8,098 bases of DNA from an uncultured Bacillota bacterium (GCA_937960725.1 CALGOY010000211.1:1-8098), one strand, 5' to 3'; shown: positions 1 through 7,460, counted from the stretch's first letter. Numbers and translations are program-made. The notes: generated by a model from the sequence alone, not told the origin.

Positions 1-195
1 ACAATTAGCACCACAGGCCGGTGCACTAGCATTAGACGAAGATTTCGTATTTATGTCCATAACATTAAATATTTGTAAGGTATCCTCCGATTGACATTTA
101 GGGCATAAAATCTTTGCAGATTCTTTTTCCTCGATAGATAGTGAAACTTCGAACATTTCATCGCAATCTTTACATTTAAAATCATATCTGGGCAT
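1..195 (-). CDS. FmdB-type zinc-ribbon protein (C-terminus beyond window edge)
   Basis: This is a small protein, open for 65 codons from the ATG at 195 and still open at the window edge, so its C-terminus is not seen. It begins MPRYDFKC and has two cysteine pairs, C8-x2-C11 and C31-x2-C34. That is the layout of the FmdB/CxxC zinc-ribbon family, whose members usually start M-P-x-Y-x-F-x-C and form a single treble-clef zinc site. The original FmdB was described as a putative regulator of formamidase expression, but for most bacterial members the role is unknown. After the ribbon come a Ser/Ala-rich linker and a Cys-containing tail (ACGANC at the edge), a common ending in the family. The start is supported by GAGGAGG placed about seven bases upstream. 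It lies 105 bases downstream of the broken rtcB with no clear terminator between. I could not find a convincing promoter of its own. Family assignment is firm; function is not known. Confidence 0.85.
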   Translation of the reverse strand, partial: MPRYDFKCKDCDEMFEVSLSIEEKESAKILCPKCQSEDTLQIFNVMDINTKSSSNASAPACGANC

Positions 196-300
196 AAGCT
201 ATCTCCTCCTCGATATATTATTCAGTCTATCTTATATATTTAATACCACAAAAGTCTCACGCTTAATCTCCTTAGCTAGCTTGAAATTATTCATTGTGCA

Positions 301-1351
301 TTAACCAGCAGCTTTAAAGTTATAGATAGGTTTTATGATATCTACAATTTCAACCGTATCATGTATATTCCTTATTATCTCTTCCATCGGCTTATAGGCT
401 AAGGCGCATTCGTCTAAAGTGGATCTGTTGACCGAGGTGCTATATATTCCCTCCATCGATTTTTTAAACTCTTCTAAGCTAATGTTTTTTTTAGCCTGCC
501 GCCTGCTCATTATTCTTCCCGCTCCATGGGGTGCGGAGTAATTCCAGTCCTTATTGCCTTTTCCGATACATATGAGGCTTCCATCCCGCATATTGATAGG
601 AATTAGCACTTTTTCGCCTTTCTGAGCAGAAATAGCCCCTTTTCTTAAAATCATGTTATCCAGATCTATATAATTGTGTATGGTTGTAAACTGCTCTTCT
701 ATATCAAATCCCATCCTATTTATAATTTCGTCGACAATAGCCTTGCGATTGTATTCTGCATATTTCTGAACTATTCTCATGTCATTTAGATAATCCCTAT
801 AACTCTTACCCTCTACATAAGCTAAATGTTTACTTATCTTTTCAGAGCCGCCTTTAGCTTTAAGTTCCTCATAGCCCCGTTTTTGATAATATTCTGCAAC
901 CTGTTTTCCCAAATGCCTGCTTCCAGAGTGAACGACTAAGTATAAAGAACCTTCTTTATCCTTATTGACTTCTATGAAGTGATTCCCGCCTCCCAAAGTT
1001 CCAACGCTCAACCTTGCTCTTTCCATATCTTTGTTTTTTCTACAAGCTAAATCATTTTAATTAGATTATTTCATCTAGCTTCTTAAAGTCAATCTCTTTC
1101 TGCTTTAATTTTATAGTTTCTATGCCACAACCTATGTCTACCCCTACTAAATTCGGCACTAGCTTATCCGATATTGTCATCGTTGTGCCGATAGTGCAGC
1201 CTATACCAGCATGGACATCGGGCATTATCCTTATAGTACTTCCTTTTACAAACTCCTGATCGCAAAGCTCCTTGATTTGAGCCGCTGCCTGCTCCTCTAT
1301 GTTATCAGTAAATACTTTCGCGGTATTGTATTTTCCTTTAATCTCAATCAT
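301..1351 (-). pseudogene. rtcB: Broken RtcB-family RNA ligase gene
   Basis: Intact RtcB is a Mn/GTP-dependent ligase joining RNA 2',3'-cyclic phosphate or 3'-phosphate ends to 5'-OH ends, acting in tRNA splicing or RNA repair. The first piece (1351-1061, 96 residues, ATG with AGGTG upstream) has DVHAG and GVDIGCG, supplying Asp72 and Cys75. It stops right after KLDEII. The second piece reads in another frame. Its RtcB-like sequence starts at about 1056 (NDLACRKNKD, then the Met at 1026) and ends at a normal family C-terminus (KPIYNFKAAG). Counted from that Met, it holds GGGNH (Asn15, His16), HSGSR (His33), TIHNY (His117) and APHGAGR (His167), so the catalytic set is split between the pieces. 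From memory of family alignments, about 20-30 residues are missing at the junction (around IPSG to the L-x-C-x-K segment). The first frame meets TAA, TGA and TAG there and the second meets TAA at 1059-1057, so no single frameshift rejoins them. The second piece has no ribosome binding site. Probably a recent pseudogene; an assembly error or a two-piece enzyme is less likely. Confidence 0.85.
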
Positions 1352-1420
1352 GATATCACCTAATTTCTAATAATTACTTTACATTATGTTAACCTTTGCA
1401 TAAACTAAACTCCCTCCAAT

Positions 1421-1448
1421 ATTCTATCAAATAATGCAGAAATATCAA
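1421..1448 (-). promoter_or_regulatory. Candidate sigma-A-type promoter for rtcB
   Basis: On the minus strand, TTGATA (1448-1443) and TAGAAT (1426-1421) are separated by 16 bases. Each hexamer has five of six consensus bases. Transcription would start near 1414, giving a leader of roughly 60 bases before the rtcB ATG at 1351. The site lies downstream of the rpsI terminator, where a new transcription unit would have to begin. The region is A/T rich, so a chance match is possible. Confidence 0.5.
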
Positions 1449-1515
1449 GACTTCCATATATATAGATATATTGCCAATTTTGTAGCTGCCAAAGCAAATA
1501 TATAGTTACTGGAAA

Positions 1516-1552
1516 TACAAAAAGCGCCAGATTGTTTTCCAATCTGACGCTT
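1516..1552 (-). terminator. Rho-independent terminator after rpsI
   Basis: On the minus strand a 13-bp stem (arms 1552-1540 and 1534-1522, with one G-U wobble) encloses the five-base loop GGAAAA-like segment at 1539-1535. It runs directly into a T-tract at 1523-1519. The hairpin begins about 20 bases after the rpsI stop codon. Its GC-rich lower stem, short loop and U-tract are what an intrinsic terminator needs. It closes the rplM-rpsI unit and probably the whole ribosomal block. The T-run is short (five) and then interrupted by G. Confidence 0.9.
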
Positions 1553-1573
1553 GAAATCCCATAAACAAAATAA

Positions 1574-1966
1574 TTATCTCTTTGAAAACTGTGGCGCTCT
1601 TCTTGCACCTTTGAGTCCGTATTTTTTCCTTTCCTTCATCCTTGGATCTCGGGTTAAGAAACCAGCTTTTTTAAGCGCTGGACGGAGTTCTTCATCAGCC
1701 TTTACCAATGCTCTAGCAATTCCATGACGAATAGCTCCAGCTTGTCCGGTAAAGCCACCTCCCCGGACATTAGCTATCACATCAAATTTATTCAACGTTT
1801 CAGTCAGTTCTAATGGCTGACGAACAGTGAACTTTAGTGTTTCCAGATCGAAATAATCATCTATATCACGGCCATTGATTGTGATATTTCCTTCTCCAGG
1901 CATCAATCTTACCCGAGCAACAGATGTCTTTCTTCTTCCTGTTCCAAAATATTGTACTTTTGCCAA
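1574..1966 (-). CDS. rpsI: 30S ribosomal protein S9 (uS9)
   Basis: This 130-residue protein is of normal length for S9, which sits in the head of the small subunit and reaches its C-terminal tail toward the P-site tRNA. The N-terminus has the family motif [15 protein letters not shown] (residues 6-20) and the middle has [21 protein letters not shown]. The very basic tail ends in PQFSKR, the invariant SKR ending whose last residue contacts tRNA. The start is a TTG at 1966, supported by AAGGAGG at 1981-1975 with eight bases of spacing. The next residues, [12 protein letters not shown], match the usual S9 N-terminus, so no ATG start fits better. It follows rplM by 23 bases, the conserved L13-S9 pair, and is followed by a strong terminator. 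Identification is certain. Confidence 0.98.
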   Translation of the reverse strand: MAKVQYFGTGRRKTSVARVRLMPGEGNITINGRDIDDYFDLETLKFTVRQPLELTETLNKFDVIANVRGGGFTGQAGAIRHGIARALVKADEELRPALKKAGFLTRDPRMKERKKYGLKGARRAPQFSKR

Positions 1967-1989
1967 TCCCTTCTCCTCCTTCCCGCACC

Positions 1990-2418
1990 TTATATCTCTA
2001 GCACTTCAGGCTTCTGAGCTTCGTGATTGTGATTGGGGCCTGCATATACTCTCAATTTTTTGATCATTTTTCTTCCCAACCTGTTGTGAGGTAGCATTCC
2101 TCTAACTGCTTCATATACTACAAACTCCGGTTTAGTCTGCATAAGCTCTCTATATTTAATTTCTTTAAGGCCTCCAGGATATCCAGAATGTCTTCTGTAG
2201 ACTTTCTGATCCAACTTTTTGCCTGTTAGGTGCACTTTCTCTGCATTGATAATAATAACGTGATCGCCTGTGTCAACATGAGGAGTATAAATCGGTTTAT
2301 GTTTACCTCTGAGGATTTTAGCTACTTCAGAGGCTAGTCGTCCAAGGGTTTTACCGCTTGCATCTACGACGTACCACTTGCGTTCGACCTCGTGCGGTTT
2401 TGCCATGAAGGTCTTCAT
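1990..2418 (-). CDS. rplM: 50S ribosomal protein L13 (uL13)
   Basis: This 142-residue protein is the normal size for L13, an early-assembly protein of the large subunit. Recognisable family segments are [17 protein letters not shown] (residues 14-30), ILRGKHKP, the [13 protein letters not shown] strand, [12 protein letters not shown], and the C-terminal [21 protein letters not shown] with the closing NHNHEAQKP. The ATG at 2418 is preceded by AGGAGGG at suitable spacing. The gene pairs with rpsI as in nearly all bacteria. It is separated from truA by 128 bases that contain a strong promoter and a structured leader, so L13-S9 synthesis can be controlled apart from the upstream genes. Nothing in the coding sequence is unusual. 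Confidence 0.98.
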   Translation of the reverse strand: MKTFMAKPHEVERKWYVVDASGKTLGRLASEVAKILRGKHKPIYTPHVDTGDHVIIINAEKVHLTGKKLDQKVYRRHSGYPGGLKEIKYRELMQTKPEFVVYEAVRGMLPHNRLGRKMIKKLRVYAGPNHNHEAQKPEVLEI

Positions 2419-2440
2419 CTCTATCCCTCCTAATTTACAG

Positions 2441-2506
2441 AATCGAGTGTGATGTAGAACATTTATCTAAAGATCCGGGGCTAGTGGACCATATTTACAC
2501 TTGATT
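2441..2506 (-). promoter_or_regulatory. Structured mRNA leader of rplM, probably L13-leader type
   Basis: Two distant arms in the untranslated region pair on the minus strand: AATCAAGTGT (2506-2497) with ACACTCGATT (2450-2441). They form a 10-bp stem with one A-C mismatch that encloses about 46 bases. The structure starts at or within a few bases of the expected transcript start and ends some 20 bases before the L13 start codon, leaving the ribosome binding site outside. Firmicutes are known to carry an autoregulatory L13 leader at this position (Rfam 'L13 leader'). I infer membership from position and pairing, not from a covariance search. The inner fold is not clear to me. Confidence 0.5.
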
Positions 2507-2509
2507 TTT

Positions 2510-2539
2510 ATTGTAATACAACAGAAGCTGGCGTGTCAA
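2510..2539 (-). promoter_or_regulatory. Strong sigma-A-type promoter for rplM-rpsI
   Basis: A perfect -35 hexamer TTGACA (2539-2534) and a -10 hexamer TACAAT (2515-2510, five of six consensus bases) are separated by 18 bases on the minus strand. Transcription would start near 2503, at the foot of the leader stem. The -35 box starts within about ten bases of the truA stop, so the promoter occupies the truA-rplM gap. It is the best promoter match I found in the window. Confidence 0.8.
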
Positions 2540-2546
2540 GCAAAAT

Positions 2547-3281
2547 TTAATAATATACTTCTTCTAAACATAACCCATGGGGCGGAGCAGTGGGTCCAGC
2601 CATATTCCTATCTTTTGATTTTATAATGTCTTCCATCATCTTATATTCTATCTTATTTTGCCCTATCAATATAAGGGTTCCTACTATAATCCTAACCATA
2701 TTATATAGAAAGCCGTTGCCTTCTATATCAAAATATAAATACGGCTCTTCCCATTTAAATTCTGCACGGTCTATCCTGCGTACAGTATCCTTAACGGAAC
2801 TACCTGCGGCTTGGAAAGCTTTGAAATCATGGGTTCCTAATAAATATTGGCTAGCTTTTACCATTGCATCAATATCTAGCTTATGCCTCACATGGTAGTA
2901 ATAATTTCTACCTATAGCAGTTCCATGGGGATGTATAATCATAGAATATCTATATCGCTTTCCTATCGCTGAGTATCGGGCGTGGAATTTATGATCCACT
3001 TCTTCGGATGAAAGTACTCTAATATCTTTGGGTAGTACTGAATTTAATGCATAGCTAAATCTCTCTGGGGGGAGCTTGGAACTGGTTAGAAAATTAGCTA
3101 CCTGTCCCCGGGCGTGAACCCCGCTATCTGTTCTTCCAGAACCTATTAAATTTACCCGCTCTCCCGTAAGCTTGTATATCCCATCCTCAATCTCTTGCTG
3201 AATAGTGGGTGCGTTTTTTTGCTTCTGCCATCCGCCATAAGCAGTGCCGTCGTACTCGATAATCAATTTGATATTTTTCAC
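2547..3281 (-). CDS. truA: tRNA pseudouridine(38-40) synthase TruA
   Basis: TruA converts uridines 38, 39 and 40 in the anticodon arm of many tRNAs to pseudouridine. The 244-residue length is normal for the family. The N-terminus has IIEYDGTAYGGWQKQ (residues 7-21). The catalytic motif GSGRTDSGVHARGQVANF is intact, with the nucleophile Asp52 matching Asp60 of the E. coli enzyme. Further family blocks are the FHARYSAIGKRYRY strand (around residue 98), LLGTHDF-x-AF, and the late GNGFLYNMVRIIVGTL helix. The start is a GTG at 3281, preceded by AGGAGG with about eight bases of spacing, and the first residues MKNIKLIIEYDG fit the usual start. It lies 36 bases after ecfT with no terminator, so it is probably co-transcribed with the ECF genes, a conserved arrangement in Firmicutes. 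Confidence 0.97.
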   Translation of the reverse strand: MKNIKLIIEYDGTAYGGWQKQKNAPTIQQEIEDGIYKLTGERVNLIGSGRTDSGVHARGQVANFLTSSKLPPERFSYALNSVLPKDIRVLSSEEVDHKFHARYSAIGKRYRYSMIIHPHGTAIGRNYYYHVRHKLDIDAMVKASQYLLGTHDFKAFQAAGSSVKDTVRRIDRAEFKWEEPYLYFDIEGNGFLYNMVRIIVGTLILIGQNKIEYKMMEDIIKSKDRNMAGPTAPPHGLCLEEVYY

Positions 3282-3317
3282 TTTGCTTGCCTCCTGGTAT
3301 CTGACAAAGCTAAGAAA

Positions 3318-4118
3318 TTATAAATAGCTATCCCAGATAATTATAATCATCAGCACCAAAGTGCATAGCAAAGCAATATAATCCCTCGGATGGGTTTTAA
3401 GCACTTTCATCCTAGTGCGGTTATCTCCACCTCTGTAACAGCGGGCTTCCATAGCCATAGCTAATTCATCGGCTCTGCGAAATGCGCTTATAAACAGCGG
3501 TACCAAGAGGGGCACCAAAGCTTTTGCCCTTTGAATAATATTTCCGCTTTCAAAATCCGCTCCCCTAGCCATCTGAGCTTTCATAATCTTATCGGTTTCT
3601 TCTAATAATGTGGGAATAAACCTTAGGGCAATAGTCATCATCATGGCCAGCTCGTGGACCGGAAACCGGATAATCTTTAAGGGCTTTAAGAGGCTTTCAA
3701 TTCCATCGGTTAAGTCTATAGGAGAAGTAGTCAGCGTTAGCATAGAAGTTCCCGTCACTAGCAAGATCAATCTAAATGCCATAAAAATACCTTGTCTTAA
3801 TCCTTCCTGGGTAACCTTTACTCTACCCAAGCTCCATATAACGGTCTCTCCCGAAGTAAAAAATACGTTCAAAATAAATGTCAAGATAATTATAAATAAT
3901 AGAGGTTTGAGCCCTTTCAGTACATATTTAGGTGGAATCTTAGATATGGCAATTACAGCTACAAGAAATAAAAATACCATTCCATATCCCAAATATGTCT
4001 TGACAAAGAATATTAAGATCACAAACAAAAATGTAATAATTATCTTAATCCGGGGGTCCAGCAAATGCACAAAAGATTGCCCAGGAAAATATTGGCCAAG
4101 CGTTATATCTTTAAGCAT
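3318..4118 (-). CDS. ecfT: ECF transporter transmembrane protein EcfT
   Basis: EcfT is the membrane scaffold that joins the two ATPases to a substrate-binding S component in energy-coupling factor importers for vitamins and metal ions. The 266-residue protein has hydrophobic segments near residues 24-39, 43-58, 71-87, 110-130 and 241-263. Between the last two lies a cytoplasmic region with long coupling helices. Both coupling motifs that dock into the ATPase grooves are visible: ARG at 184-186 (AQMARGADF) and ARC at 225-227 (MEARCYRGG). The second more often reads ARG in relatives I remember. The opening HLLDPRIKI is also typical. The ATG at 4118 overlaps the end of ecfA2 by eight bases, and a G-rich site (GGGGGGAAGG) lies just upstream, so translation is probably coupled. 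No S component is encoded nearby, so the substrate cannot be read from this locus. Confidence 0.96.
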   Translation of the reverse strand: MLKDITLGQYFPGQSFVHLLDPRIKIIITFLFVILIFFVKTYLGYGMVFLFLVAVIAISKIPPKYVLKGLKPLLFIIILTFILNVFFTSGETVIWSLGRVKVTQEGLRQGIFMAFRLILLVTGTSMLTLTTSPIDLTDGIESLLKPLKIIRFPVHELAMMMTIALRFIPTLLEETDKIMKAQMARGADFESGNIIQRAKALVPLLVPLFISAFRRADELAMAMEARCYRGGDNRTRMKVLKTHPRDYIALLCTLVLMIIIIWDSYL

Positions 4119-4977
4119 TTACCTTCCCCCCTTTTAGCTTCTCTAATATTACTTCCTTGGCTCGCTCTATTGTAAATACATCATCGGGCACATCTATGCC
4201 TCTTTCTCTCAGCATCCTCATAAGCCGAGTAATCTGGGGTATGCCTAACCCCATCTCCTCCAGCTCATCTGCATGCCTAAATACCTCTTCAGGCGTTCCA
4301 TACAATGCTACCCTGCCCCTGTTCATTACAATAATCTTATTTACTAACCGCGCTACATCCTCCATGCTGTGGGAAACTAGGATGACGGTTATGCCATACC
4401 TTTCATGGAATTCCTTAATCTGACCTAAAATTTCATCTCTTCCCCGTGGATCTAAGCCCGCAGTAGGTTCGTCAAGAATTAGTATCTTGGGTTTCATTGC
4501 TATTACACCAGCAATTGCGACCCTTCGCCGCTGGCCTCCACTAAGTTCGAAGGGCGAGCGGTCTTTTAAGCTGTCAAAATCCAATCCCACTAAAGCCATG
4601 GCTTCTTTTACCCTAACATCTATTTCTTCTGCAGATAATCCAAGATTCCTAGGCCCAAAAGCTATATCCTGATAGACCGTTTCTTCGAACAATTGGTGCT
4701 CAGGATATTGGAATACTAATCCAACTTGCCGGCGTACTTCTTTTAGATTTCGGCTGTCTTTGTCTATGCGGATATCATTTACGGTAATGGTTCCGCTTGT
4801 GGGTTTGAGAAGTCCATTTAAATGCTGAATTAAGGTGGACTTGCCCGATCCCGTGTGTCCAATCAGCCCTACAAACTCGCCGTCATCAATTTCTAGGTTG
4901 ATATTCTGCAAAGCGGTAGCTTCAAAGGGAGTGCCCTGCATGTATATATGAGTTAAATTCTCAATCTTTATTGGCAT
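4111..4977 (-). CDS. ecfA2: ECF transporter ATPase EcfA2
   Basis: This is one of two different ATP-binding subunits that form the heterodimeric motor of the ECF importer. The 288-residue protein has all nucleotide-binding motifs: Walker [10 protein letters not shown] (40-48), the Q-loop at Gln90 within [13 protein letters not shown], signature LSGGQ (145-149), Walker B LILDEP with Asp169 and Glu170, and the switch His203 (VSHSMED). The [13 protein letters not shown] and DEPTAGLDP versions mark it as the A2 (CbiO-2 type) subunit, whereas its partner has FQNPDNQ and DEPTAMLDP. The C-terminal 70 or so residues are the ECF-specific extension. The ATG at 4977 lies inside the last codons of ecfA1 (10-base overlap), and its end overlaps ecfT by eight bases. 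This suggests matched production of the three subunits. It is annotated cbiO in older literature, but cobalt specificity should not be assumed. Confidence 0.96.
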   Translation of the reverse strand: MPIKIENLTHIYMQGTPFEATALQNINLEIDDGEFVGLIGHTGSGKSTLIQHLNGLLKPTSGTITVNDIRIDKDSRNLKEVRRQVGLVFQYPEHQLFEETVYQDIAFGPRNLGLSAEEIDVRVKEAMALVGLDFDSLKDRSPFELSGGQRRRVAIAGVIAMKPKILILDEPTAGLDPRGRDEILGQIKEFHERYGITVILVSHSMEDVARLVNKIIVMNRGRVALYGTPEEVFRHADELEEMGLGIPQITRLMRMLRERGIDVPDDVFTIERAKEVILEKLKGGKVNA

Positions 4978-5801
4978 AAACTATTCACCATCTCTTCTAC
5001 AGTCATAACATCGGGACTTATATCCAGCCCTTCTTTTCTTAGCTCATAGGCGAGCTCAGCCATTTGAGGTACATCTAAGCCTAGGGCTTTCAACTGCTCT
5101 ACCTTTGTAAATATGTCCCTAGGCTTTCCTTGCATTACCACTTTGCCCTTCTCCATGACTATTACCCTGTCGGCGTCTATTGCTTCTTCCATATAGTGGG
5201 TTATATGCACTACCGTAATTCCTTCCTGTTTATTCAAATAATGTATAGTTTCCATAACCTCGCGCCTTCCAGAAGGATCGAGCATAGCGGTGGGTTCATC
5301 GAGTACGATTATCTCCGGCTTCATAGCTATTATTCCAGCAATAGCTACCCTTTGTTTTTGTCCCCCTGATAAATAATGGGGAGCGGATTTTGCATAACTT
5401 TCCATTCCTACTTTCTCTAAGGCTTCTTTTATCCTTTTTCTAATTTCTTCTGGGGGTATAGCCAAGTTTTCTGGCCCGAAAGCTACGTCTTCTTCTACAA
5501 TGGTGGCCACCAGTTGATTGTCTGGGTTTTGGAAGACCATGCCTGCGGTTTGGCGGATGTCCCATACCTTATCATCATCCCGCGTATCCATCCCTTTTAC
5601 CCATATAACTCCAGCGCTAGGCTTGAGTATAGCGTTAATATGCTTGGCGAGAGTAGATTTTCCGGAACCGTTGTGGCCAATAATAACTATAAACTCCCCT
5701 TTGTTTATCTCTAAATTTATGTCTCTAAGGGCCGCAATCTGCTGTTCTTCTTGGTTTGTATATTCAAATCTGAGCTTTTCTGTTTTAATAATTGGTTCCA
5801 A
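4968..5801 (-). CDS. ecfA1: ECF transporter ATPase EcfA1
   Basis: This is the first ATPase of the ECF motor. With the start chosen here it has 277 residues, normal for the family. Motifs in this numbering are Walker [10 protein letters not shown] (42-50), the Q-loop Gln91 in [16 protein letters not shown], signature LSGGQ (144-148), Walker B with Asp168 and Glu169 in [10 protein letters not shown], and the switch His202 (ITHYMEE). I place the start at the TTG at 5801. It gives the typical opening (M)[13 protein letters not shown] and has GAGGGGGG at 5817-5810 with eight bases of spacing. An in-frame ATG at 5879 would add 26 residues unlike the family, has no ribosome binding site, and would lie inside the hairpin after rplQ. 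Another in-frame ATG at 5849 also lacks one. The gene follows rplQ by about 110 bases and leads the ecfA1-ecfA2-ecfT-truA run. Confidence 0.94.
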   Translation of the reverse strand: MEPIIKTEKLRFEYTNQEEQQIAALRDINLEINKGEFIVIIGHNGSGKSTLAKHINAILKPSAGVIWVKGMDTRDDDKVWDIRQTAGMVFQNPDNQLVATIVEEDVAFGPENLAIPPEEIRKRIKEALEKVGMESYAKSAPHYLSGGQKQRVAIAGIIAMKPEIIVLDEPTAMLDPSGRREVMETIHYLNKQEGITVVHITHYMEEAIDADRVIVMEKGKVVMQGKPRDIFTKVEQLKALGLDVPQMAELAYELRKEGLDISPDVMTVEEMVNSLCQ

Positions 5802-5809
5802 ATATCTGT

Positions 5810-5817
5810 CCCCCCTC
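5810..5817 (-). promoter_or_regulatory. Ribosome binding site that decides the ecfA1 start
   Basis: GAGGGGGG on the minus strand lies eight bases before the TTG at 5801. No comparable site precedes the upstream in-frame ATGs at 5879 and 5849. Together with the protein alignment this fixes TTG as the probable start. Confidence 0.75.
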
Positions 5818-5850
5818 TTAAAACCCGCCCGGAAGACAAGGTTTTGCATA

Positions 5851-5892
5851 ATAAAAATATGGATTAAGCTGTATGCCAACTTAATCCCATAT
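5851..5892 (-). terminator. Hairpin plus T-tract after rplQ (terminator or attenuator)
   Basis: On the minus strand ATATGGGATTAAG (5892-5880) pairs with CTTAATCCATAT (5868-5857), giving 12 pairs with a single bulged G. The loop is 11 bases, and two inner pairs could close it further. The second arm runs into TTTTAT at 5856-5851. The hairpin lies about 20 bases after the rplQ stop, where the ribosomal operon would end. The stem is A/T rich, so termination may be partial, letting some transcripts continue into ecfA1. I found no good promoter between it and ecfA1. Confidence 0.65.
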
Positions 5893-5912
5893 AAATTATA
5901 TTCTTTGTTATC

Positions 5913-6425
5913 TTATACCAATTCTATTATTACTTCTTCAGCGCCATCGCCACGGCGGGGTCCCAATTTAATAATTCTAGTATATCCGCCGGTGGAATTC
6001 AGTTTTTCATTTCTTTCTCTATACTTGGGCCCATATTCGTTAAACATTTTATCGATAAGGGGGTGCTTGGAATGTTTTGTTCTTTCTCTATATTCGCTCT
6101 TGCTTTCCCCTTTTCGCCTCGGTTCTTTAAAATCATAAAGGTATGCCATCATCTTCCTTCGTGCATGTAGTTTGGATGGAAGATCGTTGACTACCTCTTT
6201 TGTAATTGTCTGTCCTTTTTCGTTGTTCATTTCTTTGGTGACAGTAACCGTTTTATCGTATTCATTTACAGCAAGGGTAATCAGCTTTTCAGCAATTTTT
6301 CTGACTTCCTTTGCTTTTGCTTCTGTGGTTTTAATTTTGCCATGCCATAGCAATTGACTTACTTGATTGCGCAGCAAGGCTCTTCGATGATCTCCTGCTC
6401 TACCTAATTTTCTATATCCTGGCAT
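5913..6425 (-). CDS. rplQ: 50S ribosomal protein L17 (bL17), long form with internal insert
   Basis: L17 lines the peptide exit side of the large subunit. The N-terminal half is canonical: [20 protein letters not shown], then [23 protein letters not shown] (about residues 30-53). So is the C-terminal part: [13 protein letters not shown] followed by [25 protein letters not shown]. Between them, roughly residues 54-124, is an extra charged region ([19 protein letters not shown], then [21 protein letters not shown] and a Lys/Arg/Glu-rich stretch). It makes the protein 170 residues against about 115-130 in E. coli or Bacillus. As I recall, related long forms occur in several clostridial lineages, so this is a lineage variant and not a fusion. 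The reading frame and codon use are continuous. The ATG at 6425 follows AAGGAGGG, and the gene starts 19 bases after rpoA. A hairpin with a T-tract follows the stop. Confidence 0.96.
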   Translation of the reverse strand: MPGYRKLGRAGDHRRALLRNQVSQLLWHGKIKTTEAKAKEVRKIAEKLITLAVNEYDKTVTVTKEMNNEKGQTITKEVVNDLPSKLHARRKMMAYLYDFKEPRRKGESKSEYRERTKHSKHPLIDKMFNEYGPKYRERNEKLNSTGGYTRIIKLGPRRGDGAEEVIIELV

Positions 6426-6444
6426 ATAACAACCCTCCTTTACA

Positions 6445-7392
6445 CTACTCGTCGCTCTTTTTTAAGCTTAATCCTAGCTCTGCTAGTTTCCGCTCTACTT
6501 CTTCGAGAGATTTCTTTCCCAGGTTTCTGACCTTCAGCATGTCCTCTGGTGTTTTTTGTATAAGCTCTTCTACCGTATTGATGCCGGCTCTTTTCAGACA
6601 GTTATAAGCTCGGACAGAAAGATCGAGTTCTTCAACGGTCATCTCTAATACTTTTTCTTTCTCGTCTTCTTCCTTCTCTACCATAATCTCTACGTCGTTT
6701 ACATGCTCCGTTAGGTCAATAAACAGCATCAAGTGCTCGCTCATGATCTTCGCTGCTAAGCTAGTCGCTTCATCTGCATGCAAGCTCCCATTGGTCCACA
6801 CTTCCAAGGTAAGCTTGTCGTAAGCAGTAATTTGTCCTACCCTAGTATTGTCTACATTAAAGTTTACTCTCCTGATAGGGGTGAATATAGAATCAACAGG
6901 TATGACTCCTATGGGCTGCCCTGGCTGTTTATTCCTCTCCGCGGGCACATAGCCCCTACCCCTCTCTATTGTCATCTCCATATAGAGCTTTGCATCTTCA
7001 TTTAACGTTGCAATATGGTGATCAGGATTTAAAATTTCAATACTGGGATCTGTAATAATATCCCCACCGGTAATTTCTCCTGCCCCTTGGGCATTGATGG
7101 TGGCTATCTTGGGTTCATCTGAATCCATTCTAATAGCCAGCTCTTTAAGATTTAGTATTATTTCTACCAAATCTTCCTTAACCCCAGGAATAGTAGAGAA
7201 TTCGTGCAGCACCCCATCTACTTTAATAGAAGTTATAGCAGCACCCGGAAGAGAGGAAAGAAGAATACGTCTAAGAGAGTTTCCAAGCGTAATTCCAAAT
7301 CCTCTCTCCAGCGGCTCTACTACGAACTTACCGTAGGTGCCATCCTCCGTCATCTCTACTATCTCAATTTTGGGCTTTTCAATTTCTATCAT
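6445..7392 (-). CDS. rpoA: DNA-directed RNA polymerase alpha subunit
   Basis: The alpha subunit dimerises to nucleate polymerase assembly and contacts upstream promoter DNA and activators. The 315-residue length is normal for Firmicutes. The N-terminal assembly domain (about 1-230) shows [21 protein letters not shown] near residue 30 and the later [21 protein letters not shown] block. An acidic linker (EKEEDEKEK) leads to the C-terminal domain from about residue 250. Its DNA-binding helix-hairpin-helix region is intact: [14 protein letters not shown], with Arg261 matching the UP-element contact Arg265 of E. coli, and [16 protein letters not shown]. The ATG at 7392 is preceded by GAGGAGGG. The gene lies between rpsD and rplQ in the conserved order, 68 bases after rpsD. 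There is nothing odd in the protein. Confidence 0.98.
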   Translation of the reverse strand: MIEIEKPKIEIVEMTEDGTYGKFVVEPLERGFGITLGNSLRRILLSSLPGAAITSIKVDGVLHEFSTIPGVKEDLVEIILNLKELAIRMDSDEPKIATINAQGAGEITGGDIITDPSIEILNPDHHIATLNEDAKLYMEMTIERGRGYVPAERNKQPGQPIGVIPVDSIFTPIRRVNFNVDNTRVGQITAYDKLTLEVWTNGSLHADEATSLAAKIMSEHLMLFIDLTEHVNDVEIMVEKEEDEKEKVLEMTVEELDLSVRAYNCLKRAGINTVEELIQKTPEDMLKVRNLGKKSLEEVERKLAELGLSLKKSDE

Positions 7393-7460
7393 TAAAACAA
7401 ACCCTCCTCATAACTTGTTTAAACCACTTATTCCGAGGGCACATGATCCTATAGCTGCGA

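Noticed and set aside
232..294. 20-codon minus-strand ORF (MNNFKLAKEIKRETFVVLNI) between rtcB and the FmdB-type gene
   Set aside because: It has no ribosome binding site before its ATG and I recognise no family. It is short enough to occur by chance. It could be a gene remnant, but nothing in the sequence proves it.
1033..1040. A-AAA-AAC slippery heptamer in the rtcB junction, suggesting programmed -1 frameshifting
   Set aside because: The first frame already meets TAA and TGA upstream of the heptamer and TAG just before it, so ribosomes would not reach it. The second frame also has TAA at 1059-1057. At least two shifts would be needed to join the halves.
1385..1402. Five-codon ORF (MQRLT) in the rtcB leader, preceded at a distance by GGAGGGAG
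   Set aside because: The spacing to the purine-rich site is long and so short a peptide cannot be told from chance. There is no paired terminator/antiterminator structure that would make it a leader peptide.
1405..1608. 67-codon minus-strand ORF between rpsI and rtcB
   Set aside because: It runs out of the end of rpsI, straight through the rpsI terminator and the rtcB promoter, has no ribosome binding site, and resembles no protein family.
3610..4137. 175-codon plus-strand ORF opposite ecfT
   Set aside because: It is antisense to a well-identified gene. Its hydrophobic character comes from the complement of the EcfT membrane segments, and no ribosome binding site supports it.
5518..6138. 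206-codon plus-strand ORF opposite ecfA1 and rplQ
   Set aside because: It is antisense to two certain genes, crosses the intergenic hairpin, and its composition is what a complement of coding sequence gives.
7393..7460. Possible short hairpin (AAACAA/TTGTTT) around the rpoA ribosome binding site
   Set aside because: It has only six A/T-rich pairs with a long loop, too weak to claim as an operator or S4 binding site.
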